DNA of 64,000 bases from Pseudomonas poae (GCA_004000515.1 CP034537.1:4664001-4728000); one strand, 5' to 3'; counted from the stretch's first letter, positions 8,532 through 18,204 are shown. Numbers and translations are program-made. The notes: generated by a model not told the origin, from the sequence alone.

Positions 8532-9662
8532 TCAAGCGGCAGACAACGGCACGCTCACCCGAAACACCGTACCGGTTTCTGCGCAAGACTCCACTTCGAT
8601 CGAACCCTGGTGGGCCGAGACGATTTCCGAGGCGATAAACAGACCCAGCCCAAGGCCCGCTGTAGGACCATGCTCAATCACCGAGCGCTGGGAAAAGCGC
8701 CCCATGGGATTGAAGATAAACGGCAGCACATCGACCGGAATCGGCTCGCCCAGGTTGTGAACCGTGAACGCCACCGTTTCAGCCGTGGCCGTCAGCTCTA
8801 CGTTGATCGGTAAGCGAGCGCCGCCGTGTTGCACTGCGTTGCTGATGATGTTGGAAAACACTTGCTCAATACGCGGGCCGTCAAACAGCCCAAACGCTTG
8901 GGTCTTGGTGTGAAGGATGATCTCAGCGTCAGGATGAAACGCCCGGATTTCCTCGACGATGCGCTCGCAGATGGGTGCCAGATCGACGGCCACCCGTTTC
9001 ACCGGAATGCCGGGCCCCATCTGGCAACGGGTCAAGTCCAGCAAATCACCGACAATCTGACTGGCGCGCTGCACACTCGTGTAGATCTGCGTGGCGACCC
9101 GCGTACTGCGCTCGCCGATGGTGTCTGAGCGCCGGAGCATATCGGCGCCCAGCAGAATCGCGCCCAATGGAGTGCGCAAATCGTGGCCGAGGATGCCCAA
9201 GAATACGTTTCGCGAGGCTTCGACCGCCCGCGAATAACTGGCGATCGACTCGGCCAGGGCCTGATCGATGGCCTCGTGGAAGCGATTCATGTCGTCGACT
9301 TCCAACGGCGTGCCATGTTTGACCTGGTCGAGCCACTGGCTGAGCACACTGGTGCGCAACGCGCGGTATTCAGACACCATTTGATCGATGGAAAACCCGG
9401 CCATCAAACGCGTCATGGCATGGGTTTCAGCCGGCGTTTCATCGTCATGCTGAGGGGCCAGGCCTTGGGCCTTGTCGATTTGTTCCTGCACGGTCTGGGT
9501 GGTACGCAGGTCCAGCACAATAGCGCGCAACATTTGCTCGGCGTGATCGCGCAAGCCTTCGCGGTCCAGATCGGCGCCGGGGGTATGGATGGTGCGGGCA
9601 AAATCTTCCCAGGCCTGCAGAATCGGCTCAAGGTTTTGGAGGATGAAGTCTGGCAGGCGCAT
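8532..9662 (-). CDS. Soluble sensor histidine kinase with RsbRD N-terminal domain
   Basis: A 376-residue kinase. Residues 1-150 look like the RsbRD-type helical sensor domain (MRLPDFILQNLEPILQAWED). HisKA follows with the phospho-acceptor in LGHDLRTPLGA near residue 165, then a HATPase with N box QVFSNIISNAVQHG and G box GLGLGLFIASEIV. No membrane segment is present, so it senses a cytoplasmic signal. The frame extends upstream to 9806, but AAGGA eight bases before the ATG at 9662 supports this start. No response regulator is adjacent, so it is an orphan in this window. Confidence 0.87.
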   Translation of the reverse strand: MRLPDFILQNLEPILQAWEDFARTIHTPGADLDREGLRDHAEQMLRAIVLDLRTTQTVQEQIDKAQGLAPQHDDETPAETHAMTRLMAGFSIDQMVSEYRALRTSVLSQWLDQVKHGTPLEVDDMNRFHEAIDQALAESIASYSRAVEASRNVFLGILGHDLRTPLGAILLGADMLRRSDTIGERSTRVATQIYTSVQRASQIVGDLLDLTRCQMGPGIPVKRVAVDLAPICERIVEEIRAFHPDAEIILHTKTQAFGLFDGPRIEQVFSNIISNAVQHGGARLPINVELTATAETVAFTVHNLGEPIPVDVLPFIFNPMGRFSQRSVIEHGPTAGLGLGLFIASEIVSAHQGSIEVESCAETGTVFRVSVPLSAA

Positions 9663-9867
9663 GAGGGAAGTCCTTGAGGGGCGGCGAGCACGAACGCTCG
9701 CGAAGCTGCCAAACAAGGATTTAAGCATGGATCGGTGTGTTGCATGCTGAACGGACGTGTGAGACGGAGCCCCGACATAACATTTGGCTAAAAAACCTGC
9801 GAACACACCGCCGTTGCTTTGCTTTGGATCTTGATCTTGATCTTAAGCGCCCCGTTAAACACGCTGG
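9663..9867. other. Upstream region of the histidine kinase, no gene seen
   Basis: These bases precede the kinase start and hold no supported gene. Near 9829-9845 there is a short direct repeat of TCTTGA units, directly followed by the structured inverted repeat. In-frame extension of the kinase into this region lacks a ribosome site and is not accepted. Confidence 0.5.
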
Positions 9868-9974
9868 CCGAACGCAGGCTTTAATCCGTGGGTAACCCGG
9901 CAGGACGCCGGGTTAGCCGTCCTGGGCCAAGGATGGCCCATGACGGCGGCCCACGGATTCAAGCCTGCGTTCGG
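9868..9974. repeat. Large structured inverted repeat (cloverleaf-like)
   Basis: Two 25-base arms (9868-9892 and 9950-9974) are complementary with one mismatch. Between them sit two smaller hairpins: TAACCCGGC/GCCGGGTTA at 9893-9915, and GCCGTC/GACGGC at 9916-9947, which contains a further TGGGCC/GGCCCA pair. As single-stranded DNA or RNA this would fold into a three-way junction. Short open frames across it (for example 9913-10182 on the minus strand) look like by-products of the palindromes, not genes. I believe related modules recur in fluorescens-group genomes, but that needs a search. Confidence 0.75.
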
Positions 9975-10025
9975 GCACACCGAGCCTAGGCGAGGTGCCG
10001 AGTGTTGGGGCAAGAGCCCTTTGCT

Positions 10026-10067
10026 TACTTTTGGGGCTCTTTTCCAAAAGTGAGCCGCTGTAAAAGC
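10026..10067. repeat. Two adjacent short hairpins downstream of the large inverted repeat
   Basis: ACTTTTGG and CCAAAAGT pair around a nine-base loop, followed immediately by CCGC/GCGG. They continue the structured intergenic module that begins at 9868. A terminator role is possible, but no gene clearly ends here. Confidence 0.45.
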
Positions 10068-10149
10068 GGAACCAATACCAGCCGTTACCCAAACAACGGA
10101 TATGCACTCCGACCAAAAAACTCCAGCGCCCAACACAAAGCCATCGCAG

Positions 10150-10237
10150 GCAAGCCAGCTCCCACATTTGAGCGGCATACACCCGTTACAGCTCGGTCGC
10201 ATGAAAGGCCGCCTTCGCGAGCAAGCCCGCTCCCACA
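10150..10237. repeat. REP fragments of the GTGGGAGC family
   Basis: Two half-units, AGCCAGCTCCCACA at about 10153-10166 and TCGCGAGCAAGCCCGCTCCCACA at about 10215-10237, stand in the same orientation. They match the arms of the complete pair at 46448-46537 and the small hairpin at 30901-30928. They lie just downstream of the MFS gene that ends at 10299. Confidence 0.7.
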
Positions 10238-10298
10238 TTTGAATCGGTTTACAGCCGATAAACCTCGATCGACGTGAGAGCGCCACGGCGGCGTGCAG

Positions 10299-11508
10299 TC
10301 AGATGCCTTTGGTCGAAGGCAGCAAGATCGTCAGGATGCCCACCAACGGCAGGAACGAGCACAGCTGATACACATACTCAATACCGTGGCTGTCGGCCAG
10401 CAACCCCAGCAACGCCGCGCCAATACCGCCAAAGCCAAACATCAGCCCGAAAAAGATCCCGGCGATCATGCCCACATTCCCCGGCACCAGCTCCTGGGCA
10501 AATACCACAATGGCCGAGAACGCCGACGAGAGGATGAAACCGATCATCACGCTCAGCACCGCCGTCCAGAACAAGTCCACGTAGGGCAGGGCCAAGGTGA
10601 ATGGCGCAGCCCCAGGATGGAGAACCAGATGACCTTTTACGGCCGATCCGGTCGCCAATCGGCCCGCCCGCAAACGTACCGACGGCCACCGCGCCCAGAA
10701 ACAGGAACAGGTACATCTGCGAACTGGCAACGGACAGGTGGAATTTTTCAATCAGGTAAAACGTGAAGTAGCTGGTCAGGCTGGTCATGTAGAAGTACTT
10801 GGAGAACACCAAAACCGCCAGCACCACCAGGGCAAACGTCACGCGGCCTTTGGACAGGCCGTGAGTGGCCTTGCTGCCTTGCTTGAGCTTGAACAGGTTG
10901 AGGTGGTTGCGGTACCAGCGGCTCAAACCGTACAGCACCATGATCGCGAACACTGCGAACAGCCCGAACCAGGCGATATGGCCTTGGCCGTAGGGAATGA
11001 TGATCGCTGCCGCCAGCAACGGCCCGAACGCACTGCCGGTGTTACCACCCACCTGGAACGTCGATTGCGCCAGGCCATAGCGACCGCCGGAGGCCAGGCG
11101 CGCAACACGCGAGGTTTCCGGGTGGAAGGTGGATGAGCCCACGCCCACCAGGCCTGCCGCCAACAATATCAGCGGGAAGCTGCCGACAAACGCCAGCATC
11201 AGGATGCCGATCAAGGTGCACACCATGCCCGCCGGCAGCAGCCAGGGCTTGGGATGACGGTCGGTGTGGTAGCCGATCCACGGCTGTAGCAGCGATGCAG
11301 TCAGCTGGAACGTCAGGGTGATCAGGCCGACCTGGGCAAAGCTCAGGCCATAGTTGGCCTTGAGCATCGGATAGATAGACGGCAGCACGGCCTGGATCAG
11401 GTCATTGATCATGTGGGCCAAGGCGCAGGCGCCAAGGATACGCATGACCAAGGGGCTTGTCTGGGGTGTACTGGTTGCAGCAGCGGGTGACGCAGTGAGG
11501 GTCGACAT
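10299..11508 (-). CDS. fsr: MFS transporter, fosmidomycin-resistance (Fsr) type (two frameshifts)
   Basis: A 12-helix major facilitator of about 403 residues. The family features include the GYHTDRHPKPW loop after helix 2, SSTFHPETSRVAR in helix 4, and GDRIGRK in the central loop. The closest characterised type is the fosmidomycin exporter Fsr. The frame breaks twice close together: at TTTT 10635-10638 (five expected) and CCCC 10610-10613 (five expected). Restoring both joins GDRIGRKKVIWFSILGAAP to the intact last four helices. It is divergent from the AraC gene at 11653, its probable regulator. The true substrate may be another amphiphilic compound. Confidence 0.82.
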
Positions 11509-11652
11509 GCAGGCATTCCATACAAGGCAGCAAACAAAGACGGCGAATACTTGAGCCCGCCATCTATTTCAAAATGATTCGGCGTTCATGCTAGATTTGC
11601 AGCAAATGCCTGTCTCGCGAAATTCGGGCAGCAATCATCGCAAAAGGGCGAA

Positions 11653-12425
11653 ATGGTCAAATCACTGGATATTTTTTTGCAGGAGATCAATGAAGGCGAC
11701 TGGGCTGTCATCAGTTCGGCCACCGACTACCCGGAAAACTGGGTGATCCCCGACCACAGCCACGAAAAGCACCAACTGCTCTATGCCATCGAAGGCGTGA
11801 TGGTGGTGTATTCGGCACTGAACCAATGGACCGTGCCGCCCAATCGCGGCATCTGGATGCCCAGCGGGCAGGTGCATTCCCTGCGCTGCGTGGGCACCTT
11901 GAAAATGCGCAGCGTGTTCGTGCGCCCGGACCGCTTCCCGAACATGCCGAGCGAGCCCAAGACAGTGAGTATTTCGCCGCTGTTGAGCGAGCTGATCAAG
12001 GCGTCAGTGAGCTTGAAACCGCCGTATGCCGAAGACTCGCGCGACGCTCGGATCATGCACCTGATCCTCGATGAGCTGGCCATTTTGCCGGCCTTGCCGC
12101 TGTCGTTGCCGCAGCCCGCCGACCCGCGAGTGAACCGCATTTGCCAGGCGTTGCAGCAAGATCCCGGGGACGCCTCCACCGTGGCGGACTGGAGTGAGCG
12201 CCTGGGCCTGGACCAGAAAACCATCCAGCGCCTGTTCCGCAAGGAAACCGGCATGACCTTCGGCCAATGGCGCCAACAGGCACGCTTGCTGCTGGCCCTG
12301 GAGCGCATTGCGGTGGGGAGAAGATCATCGACGTGGCCCTGGAATTGGGCTACGAAAGCCCCAGCGCCTTTACCAGCATGTTCAGAAAACAGTTTGGCAA
12401 GACGCCGAGCCATTTCTTCCGCTAG
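11653..12425 (+). CDS. AraC-family regulator with cupin domain (one frameshift)
   Basis: The N-terminal 110 residues form a cupin-like sensor (WVIPDHSHEKHQLLYAIEG). The C-terminal domain carries two helix-turn-helix motifs (VADWSERLGLDQKTIQRLFR and, after correction, IIDVALELGYESPSAFTSMF). The frame breaks at GGGG 12315-12318, where five are expected. Adding one base restores the second motif and the stop at 12423-12425, giving 257 residues. Without it the frame would run on into the neighbouring REP element. The gene is divergent from the Fsr-like exporter with 144 bases between starts and most likely controls it. Confidence 0.85.
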
Positions 12426-12434
12426 GCAACGTTC

Positions 12435-12579
12435 TGTAGTGAGCGGGCTTGCCCGCGCTGGTGAAGCCGCCCTAAACCCTGCCTACGCGGTTTTTCTGAA
12501 AGAACGCGGTGACTTGATTTAGGGCGGCTTCGGCCCCCAGCGCGGGCGGTGCGACGTTTCGACAAGCCCGCTCACTACA
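12435..12579. repeat. Paired REP palindrome (REPIN type)
   Basis: Inverted arms begin TGTAGTGAGCGGGCTTGCC and end in the complement CTCACTACA, of the same family as 1995-2144. The element starts 10 bases after the corrected AraC stop codon and ends just before the ProP stop, so it lies between convergent genes. Confidence 0.9.
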
Positions 12580-12585
12580 AAGGCG

Positions 12586-14087
12586 TCAGTTAATCCTTGG
12601 ATGCTGCTGAACGAGGTTCTTGCGCTTGGCCTCCAGCTCGGCAATCTCGGCATCGATGTCTTCGATTTTCTGCTCGATATTGTCGTGATGCTCTTGCAGC
12701 AATTCCTTGGCCTCTTCCATGTCCGACGCCGCGGGTGCGGCGCCACGCAGTGGTTTGTTGGCGGTTTCCTTCATGGTCAGGCCGGTGATCAGGCCGACCA
12801 CGGCAAACACCATCAGGTAGTAGGCGGGCATGTACAGATCGTTGGTGCTTTCCACCAGCCAGGCCACCGCCGTCGGCGTCACGCCAGCGATCAATACCGA
12901 GACGTTGAACGCACTGGCCAGCGCGCTGTAGCGCAGGTGTGTGGGGAACATCGCCGGCAGGGTTGAAGCCATCACGCCGATAAAGAAGTTCAGCACCACG
13001 GCCAGGATCAGCAAGCCGGCGAAGATCAGGCCGGTCTTGCCGCTGGTGATCAGCATGAACGCCGGGATGGCCAGGAACAGCAGGCCGATGCTGCCCGCGA
13101 TGATGAAGGGCTTGCGGCCGATCTTGTCGCTGACAAAACCAATGAACGGCTGTACGAACAGCATGCCGACCATGATCGCGATGATGATCAGCACGCCGCT
13201 GTTTTCGGCGTAGTGCAGGTTGTGGGACAGGTAGCTCGGCATGTACGTGAGCAGCATGTAATACGTCACGTTGGTGGCTGCGACGATACCGATGCAGGTC
13301 AACAGGCTGCGCCAGTGCTTGGTGGCGATCTCTTTGAATGACACTTTTGGGCCGTGGCTCAGGCCTTCGCGGTCGCCTTGTTCGAGCTTGTCGACATGCT
13401 GTTGGAACGCCGGGGTTTCTTCCAGCGCATGGCGCAGGTACAAGCCGATGATGCCCAGGGGCAGGGCGAGGAAGAACGGCAAGCGCCAGCCCCATGCTTC
13501 AAATTCGGCTTCGCCCAGCACACTGGAAATCAGCACCACCACGCCGGCACCCAGCACGAAACCGGCGATTGAGCCGAAGTCCAGCCAACTGCCCAGGAAG
13601 CCGCGCTTGCGGTCTGGCGCGTATTCGGCGACGAAGATCGAGGCACCGGTGTATTCACCCCCGACCGAGAAGCCTTGGGCCATTTTGCATAGCAGCAACA
13701 GGATCGGTGCCCAGATGCCAATCGAGGCATAGCCGGGGATCAAGCCGATGGCGAAGGTGCTCAGGGACATGATCACGATGGTGGCGGCGAGGACTTTTGC
13801 CGCCCGTATTTATCGCCCAGTGCGCCGAAAAACAGACCGCCCAGGGGACGGATCAGGAAGGGTACGGAGAAGGTCGCCAGTGCGGCGATCATTTGTACGC
13901 TGGGGGACGCGTCCGGGAAGAACACCTTGCCGAGGACGTAGGCGACAAAACCATAGACGCCGAAGTCGAACCACTCCATGGCGTTGCCCAGTGCTGCGGC
14001 GGTGATTGCCTTGCGCATCTTGGCGTCGTCGACAATCGTGATGTCTTTCAAGCCGATGGGGTTGACGCTTTTCTTACGTGATTTCAT
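12586..14087 (-). CDS. proP: ProP-like MFS proton symporter (one frameshift)
   Basis: A 500-residue member of the metabolite:H+ symporter MFS family, with AMEWFDFGVYGFVAYVLG in helix 1, RPLGGLFFGALGDKYGR after helix 2 and GGEYTGASIFVAEYAPDRKR in helix 4. The C-terminus from about residue 450 is a charged heptad-like tail (EEAKELLQEHHDNIEQKIE), the coiled coil characteristic of the osmosensing ProP for proline and betaine. The frame breaks at TTTT 13795-13798 (five expected), and one added base joins DKYGRQK to VLAATIVIMSLSTF. The chosen start is the ATG at 14087 (MKSRKKSVNPIG). Uptake of a related compatible solute or dicarboxylate is also possible. Confidence 0.85.
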
Positions 14088-14221
14088 GCGGACCACTCTA
14101 AATCTGAACAGGGGAGGTGCCATCGCCGCGATGGCACCGCTCTGTCAGTTCAGATACAAGCGGACACGAAATAATTCACCACTCATTTCGATTTTTTGCA
14201 CCGCACGTTGGAACGGGCCTT

Positions 14222-14325
14222 TGTAGTGAGCGGGCTTGCCCCGCGCGGCGTCCTTCCTGGCGAAATCCGCGTGACTGTATTGGGACCGCTTCGCACCCCA
14301 GCGCGGGGCAAGCCCGCTCACTACA
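14222..14325. repeat. Paired REP palindrome (REPIN type)
   Basis: Arms TGTAGTGAGCGGGCTTGCC and its complement ending CTCACTACA enclose a shorter spacer than in the other copies. It lies between the divergent proP-like and ExuT-like genes. The rest of the 395-base gap (14088-14482) is taken up by the promoter and operator region below. Confidence 0.88.
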
Positions 14326-14334
14326 ATAAGCTTC

Positions 14335-14348
14335 GTCGTCCTACAACT
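14335..14348. promoter_or_regulatory. Upstream half of a 14-base inverted operator pair
   Basis: GTCGTCCTACAACT is the inverted copy, with one mismatch, of AGTTGTACGACGAC at 14421-14434. The two flank the sigma-70 promoter of the ExuT-like transporter, as expected for a looped or dual operator. The regulator is not in this window. Confidence 0.45.
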
Positions 14349-14385
14349 CGATTTCGTGCCTTCCAACAAAACTGAATCTTTCCGA

Positions 14386-14414
14386 TTGACACCACTCAGG
14401 CGCCTCGATATAAA
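14386..14414 (+). promoter_or_regulatory. Sigma-70 promoter of the ExuT-like transporter
   Basis: TTGACA at 14386-14391 and TATAAA at 14409-14414 are separated by exactly 17 bases. This is an almost consensus sigma-70 promoter, with transcription expected to begin near 14421, inside the downstream operator. Confidence 0.75.
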
Positions 14415-14420
14415 AGCCAC

Positions 14421-14453
14421 AGTTGTACGACGACATATGACGTTACATATGTC
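14421..14453 (+). promoter_or_regulatory. Operator region: AGTTGTACGACGAC plus GACATATG-N6-CATATGTC
   Basis: Directly after the -10 box lie the second copy of the 14-base inverted element (14421-14434) and, overlapping it, a separate perfect dyad: GACATATG at 14432-14439 and CATATGTC at 14446-14453. Both would block early elongation if bound. They end 29 bases before the start codon. The binding protein is unknown. A GntR- or LacI-type regulator of sugar-acid genes is a guess. Confidence 0.6.
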
Positions 14454-14482
14454 CTACCTAACAAAAAATAAAAAGTGATGCC

Positions 14483-15886
14483 ATGAACTTGAACGAGCCC
14501 ATCAACGCCCATCGCGTTGGCCAAGCTGTAGGCAACTATCGCTGGACCATCTGCGCGATGCTGTTCTTCGCCACTACCGTCAACTACCTCGACCGCCAGG
14601 TGCTCAGCCTCCTGGCGCCGCAGCTGTCCACGCAATTTGGCTGGAGCAACACCGACTACGCCAACATTGCCGCGGTGTTCCAGTTCGTCTACGCCATCTC
14701 AATGCTGTTCGCCGGGCGCTTTGTCGACAAGATCGGCACCAAGGCCGCCTATGTCGTTGCGATTGGCATCTGGTCCACGGGCGCCATCATGCATGCGTTT
14801 TCGGTGCAGATGGGCGAGGGCATTGCTGCCGTGAGTACTGCCGTCGGACTGGCGGTGATCCCGGTGTCGATTGCCGGTTTCATGCTGTCCCGGGCGGTAC
14901 TGGCGATTGGCGAGGCGGGTAACTTCCCGATTGCGATCAAGGCCACTGCCGAATATTTTCCGAAGAAAGAGCGCTCCCTGGCCACCGGCATTTTCAACTC
15001 CGGTGCCAACGTCGGTGCGATCCTGGCGCCGATCTGCGTGCCGCTGATTGCCGGCATGTGGGGCTGGGAAGCGGCCTTTATGGTGATCGGCATGTTGGGC
15101 TTCGTGTGGGTCGCGGTATGGGCGGCCATCTATGAAAAGCCCGACCAGCAAAAGCGCCTGTCGGCCGAAGAACTGGCCTACATCCGCAGCGACCAGACCG
15201 TACAGCCTTTCACGCCACCGGTTGCCGGTGCGGTGCAGAAAAAGGTGTCTTGGTTCAAGTTGCTTACCTACCGCCAGACCTGGGCCTTTGCCTTCGGCAA
15301 GTTCATGACGGACGGGGTGTGGTGGTTCTTCCTGTTCTGGCTGCCCACTTACCTGTCGGCGCAATACGGCATGAAGGGCGCCGATATCGTGATGCCGCTG
15401 GCGGTGCTGTACAGCATGACCATGGTCGGCAGTATCGGTGGCGGCTGGTTCCCCAGCTATTTCATGGCACGCGGTGACGCTCCGTATGACGGCCGCATGA
15501 AAGCCATGCTGGTCATCGCGCTGTTCCCGCTGGTGGTGCTGCTGGCGCAGCCGTTGGGCTATATCAGCTTCTGGGTGCCGGTGTTGCTGATTGGCGTGGG
15601 CGCTTCGGCGCACCAGGCGTGGTCGTGCAATATCTTCACCACCGTGTCCGACATGTTCCCGCAGAAAACCGTAGCCTCGGTGGTCGGTATCGGCGGCATG
15701 GCCGGTGGCCTGGGCGGTGTGGTGATGACCAAGATCGGTGGTTGGGTGTTCGACTACTACAAGTCCATCAACGATATCCACACCGGCTACATGATCATGT
15801 TCGCGATCTGTGCGCTCGCCTACCTGGTGGCGTGGAGCGTGATGAAGACGCTGGTGCCGCGCCACAAGGAGATCACTGACTTGTAA
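14483..15886 (+). CDS. MFS transporter, anion:cation symporter family (ExuT/GudP-like)
   Basis: A complete 467-residue MFS protein with 12 helices. ATTVNYLDRQVLSLLAP in helix 1 and GEAGNFPIAIKATAEYFPKK in helix 4 mark the ACS family of hexuronate, galactonate and glucarate proton symporters. The nearest characterised type is ExuT. It has a strong sigma-70 promoter and operators upstream, and the stretch AACAAAAAATAAAAA about 10-25 bases before the start could serve as an Hfq/Crc site. No sugar-acid catabolic genes are adjacent, so it stands alone. The terminator at 15893 follows closely. Substrate assignment rests on family only. Confidence 0.85.
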   Translation: MNLNEPINAHRVGQAVGNYRWTICAMLFFATTVNYLDRQVLSLLAPQLSTQFGWSNTDYANIAAVFQFVYAISMLFAGRFVDKIGTKAAYVVAIGIWSTGAIMHAFSVQMGEGIAAVSTAVGLAVIPVSIAGFMLSRAVLAIGEAGNFPIAIKATAEYFPKKERSLATGIFNSGANVGAILAPICVPLIAGMWGWEAAFMVIGMLGFVWVAVWAAIYEKPDQQKRLSAEELAYIRSDQTVQPFTPPVAGAVQKKVSWFKLLTYRQTWAFAFGKFMTDGVWWFFLFWLPTYLSAQYGMKGADIVMPLAVLYSMTMVGSIGGGWFPSYFMARGDAPYDGRMKAMLVIALFPLVVLLAQPLGYISFWVPVLLIGVGASAHQAWSCNIFTTVSDMFPQKTVASVVGIGGMAGGLGGVVMTKIGGWVFDYYKSINDIHTGYMIMFAICALAYLVAWSVMKTLVPRHKEITDL

Positions 15887-15892
15887 CATTGC

Positions 15893-15920
15893 TCTCCCGC
15901 GCTGACGGCAGCGCGGGAGA
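15893..15920. terminator. Bidirectional hairpin terminator
   Basis: TCTCCCGCGCTG and CAGCGCGGGAGA form a perfect 12-base stem around the loop ACGG, between the convergent ExuT-like and MarR-GNAT genes. There is no long T-run on either side, so termination may be partial. Confidence 0.7.
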
Positions 15921-15923
15921 CGT

Positions 15924-16843
15924 TTAGAGGGCGCGGGTCCAGGTTTCACTGATCAGCGTCTTGCCGAAGCTCACCATAGGTTCCTCTTCAACCAGCTCGA
16001 ACCCGGCTTTTGGTAGAGCTTGCGCGCATCGGTCAGGATGTTCACCGTCCACAGCATCATGCTTTTGTAGCCCGCCTGCCGGGCAAACCGCACGCACTCT
16101 TCCACCAATCGTTGGCCGATACCCATGCCCCGCGCGCTGGCGTCCACATAGAGCATGCGCAACTTGGCGGTGCTGTCGTCATGACGGACCACGAACACCG
16201 AGCCCACCACCTCGCCATCCTTTTCAGCGATCCAGCAGCGCTCTCGCGTCGGGTCGAACTCCCTCAAGTACTTGGCGACAATCTCCGCCACCAGTGCCTC
16301 AAACTCCCAATTCCACTGGTACTCACGGGCATACAACGCCGATTGCTGTTGCACCACCAGGCCCATATCCCCTGGCTGCGGATCGCGCAGCAGGTAACTG
16401 GGCGGCGTGCCTTGCAGCAGGGCTTGGATGCGTTGCATGGCGGCGGCCAGTTGTTGTTGCTGCTGTTCAGGCAAGGCTTGTAGCAGGGCGATGACTTCCT
16501 GCTGGGTCTGCTGCTCCAACGGGGTCAGTACCGAGCGGCCCAGGTCGCTGAGGTGCAGTTGAACGGCACGTGCATCGGTGACGGAGCGGACTTTCTGGAT
16601 CAGACCTTTCTTTTCCAAACCGCCCACCAACCGGCTCAGGTAACCCGCGTCCAGGCTGAGCATCTGGCACAGGTCGGCACTGGTGAGGTCGCCCCGTGAG
16701 GACAACTCATACATCACGCGGATTTCCGTCAGGGAGTAATCGCTTTGCAGCAGGTGTTCCTGCAGCACGCCGATCTGATGGGTATAGAAGCGGTTGAAGC
16801 CGCGCACGATGCCGGCGCGTTCGACGAGCAGGGGAGTGGACAT
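15924..16843 (-). CDS. Bifunctional MarR regulator/GNAT acetyltransferase (one frameshift)
   Basis: Residues 1-145 are a MarR winged-helix domain (SADLCQMLSLDAGYLSRLVG as recognition helix). Residues 155-306 are a GNAT N-acetyltransferase with the acetyl-CoA site in LYVDASARGMGIGQRLVEEC. Such fusions occur in many proteobacteria, with unknown acetylation targets. The frame breaks at TTTT 16008-16011 (five expected). Restoring one base gives the normal end ARKLYQKAGFELVEEEP and a 306-residue protein. Two 13-base palindromes immediately upstream are an evident operator, so the protein probably represses its own gene. Confidence 0.88.
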
Positions 16844-16861
16844 GGGAGATGCTCGGTATGG

Positions 16862-16895
16862 TTGCCTGAGGCAATTATATTGTTGCCTCAGGCAA
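16862..16895. promoter_or_regulatory. Double MarR operator upstream of the MarR-GNAT gene
   Basis: TTGCCTGAGGCAA at 16862-16874 and TTGCCTCAGGCAA at 16883-16895 are each near-perfect palindromes. Their centres are 21 bases apart, two helical turns, and the AT-rich spacer could hold the -10 box. The pair ends 19 bases before the start codon. This is the expected shape of an autoregulatory MarR site. Confidence 0.8.
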
Positions 16896-16913
16896 GCATG
16901 TCAAACATTTTGC

Positions 16914-18204
16914 TTAGTGGTTCCGCGTCACCCGCCAAATGGTATTGGCCAGGTCATCGGCAATGATCAGCGCGCCTTTCGGGTCCACCGTCACACCCAC
17001 CGGACGGCCACGGGTCTTGCCGTCGTCACCGCGAAAGCCGGTGGCGAAGTCGATGGGCTCACCGGAGGGCTTGCCGTTGGTGAACGGTACGAAGATCACT
17101 TTGTAGCCCACGGGATTGTCGCGGTTCCAACTGCCGTGCTCGCCAACGAATACGCCATCAGCGAATTTTTCGCCCATTTGCGGGATGGAAAAGTCCACCC
17201 CAGCGCCGCCACGTGGGAGCCGAGGCTGTAATCGGGCTTGACCGCGGACGCGACTTTGGCCGGGTTCTGCGGTTGCGCGCGCGGGTCGACGTTCTGGCCC
17301 CAATAGCTGTAGGGCCAGCCGTAGAACGCACCTTCACGCACTGACGTCAGGTAGTCCGGCACCAAGTCGGGGCCCAGTTCGTCACGTTCATTGACCACCG
17401 TCCACAGTTGCCCGGAGTCGGGCTGGATAGTCAATGCGGTCGGGTTACGCAAGCCCGTTGCATAGGGTTTGTGCGCGCCGGTCGCGGCGTCGATCTGCCA
17501 GACCATCGCCCGGTCGATCTCCACTTCCATGCCGCGCTCGGTGATGTTGCTGTTGGAGCCGATGCCCACGTAAAGCTGGCTGCCATCGGCGCTGACGGCG
17601 AGGGACTTGGTCCAGTGGTGGTTGATTTGCGCTGGCAGGTCGGTGACTTTCGACGGCGGCCCGTTGGCCTTGGTCTGTCCATCGGCGTAGTCGAGGCTCA
17701 CCAGGGCGTCCTGGTTGGCCACGTACAACTTGCCATTGGCGTAGGCCAGGCCGTAGGGCGCATTGAGGTTGTCGGCGAACACGGTTTTCAGTTCATAGGT
17801 GCCGTCGCCGTCCGCATCGCGCAGCAATGTCAGGCGGTTGCCACTCTTGACCTTGGTATTGCCCTCGGCCTTGATCAGGCTGGCGATCACGTCCTTGGGC
17901 TTGAGTTTGGCCGCGCTGCCGCCACGGCCTTCAGCCACCAGAATGTCGCCGTTGGGCAGTACCAGGGTTTGGCGCGGAATCGCCAGGTCGGTGGCGATGG
18001 CGGTGACGCTGTAGCCCTCCGGTACCTTGGTTTCTGCTCGCCCCACGGCGCGGGCTCGGCGATTTTCATGCTCGGCAGCAGGCTGCTTTGCTGTTCCGGC
18101 AGTTTGGGGTCAGGTCCGCGCGACTGGCTCTTGTCGCCCTCGCCACCGCAGGCAGTCAGCAGCAGTGCTGTACTCAATAGGGTCAATGTGCTGGACATTT
18201 TCAT
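16914..18204 (-). CDS. L-sorbosone-dehydrogenase-like PQQ/glucose-sorbosone lipoprotein (two frameshifts)
   Basis: This protein has a lipoprotein signal (LLLTACGGEGDKS) and a six-bladed propeller of the glucose/sorbosone dehydrogenase family, with LVLPNGDILVAEGRGG near residue 65, YVGIGSNSNI and GLRNPTAL in the middle, and FVGEHGSWNR near the end. It is expected to oxidise aldoses or sorbosone in the periplasm with PQQ as cofactor. The frame breaks at CCCC 18041-18044 and CCCC 17198-17201, each expected to be five. Correction gives 430 residues ending VWRVTRNH-like. Its start overlaps the stop of the DUF2231 gene (ATGA), so the two form an operon. The substrate is not known. Confidence 0.85.

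Noticed and set aside
9913..10286. Small open frames inside the structured repeat region
   Set aside because: They run through palindromes, have repetitive composition and no ribosome site or family match.
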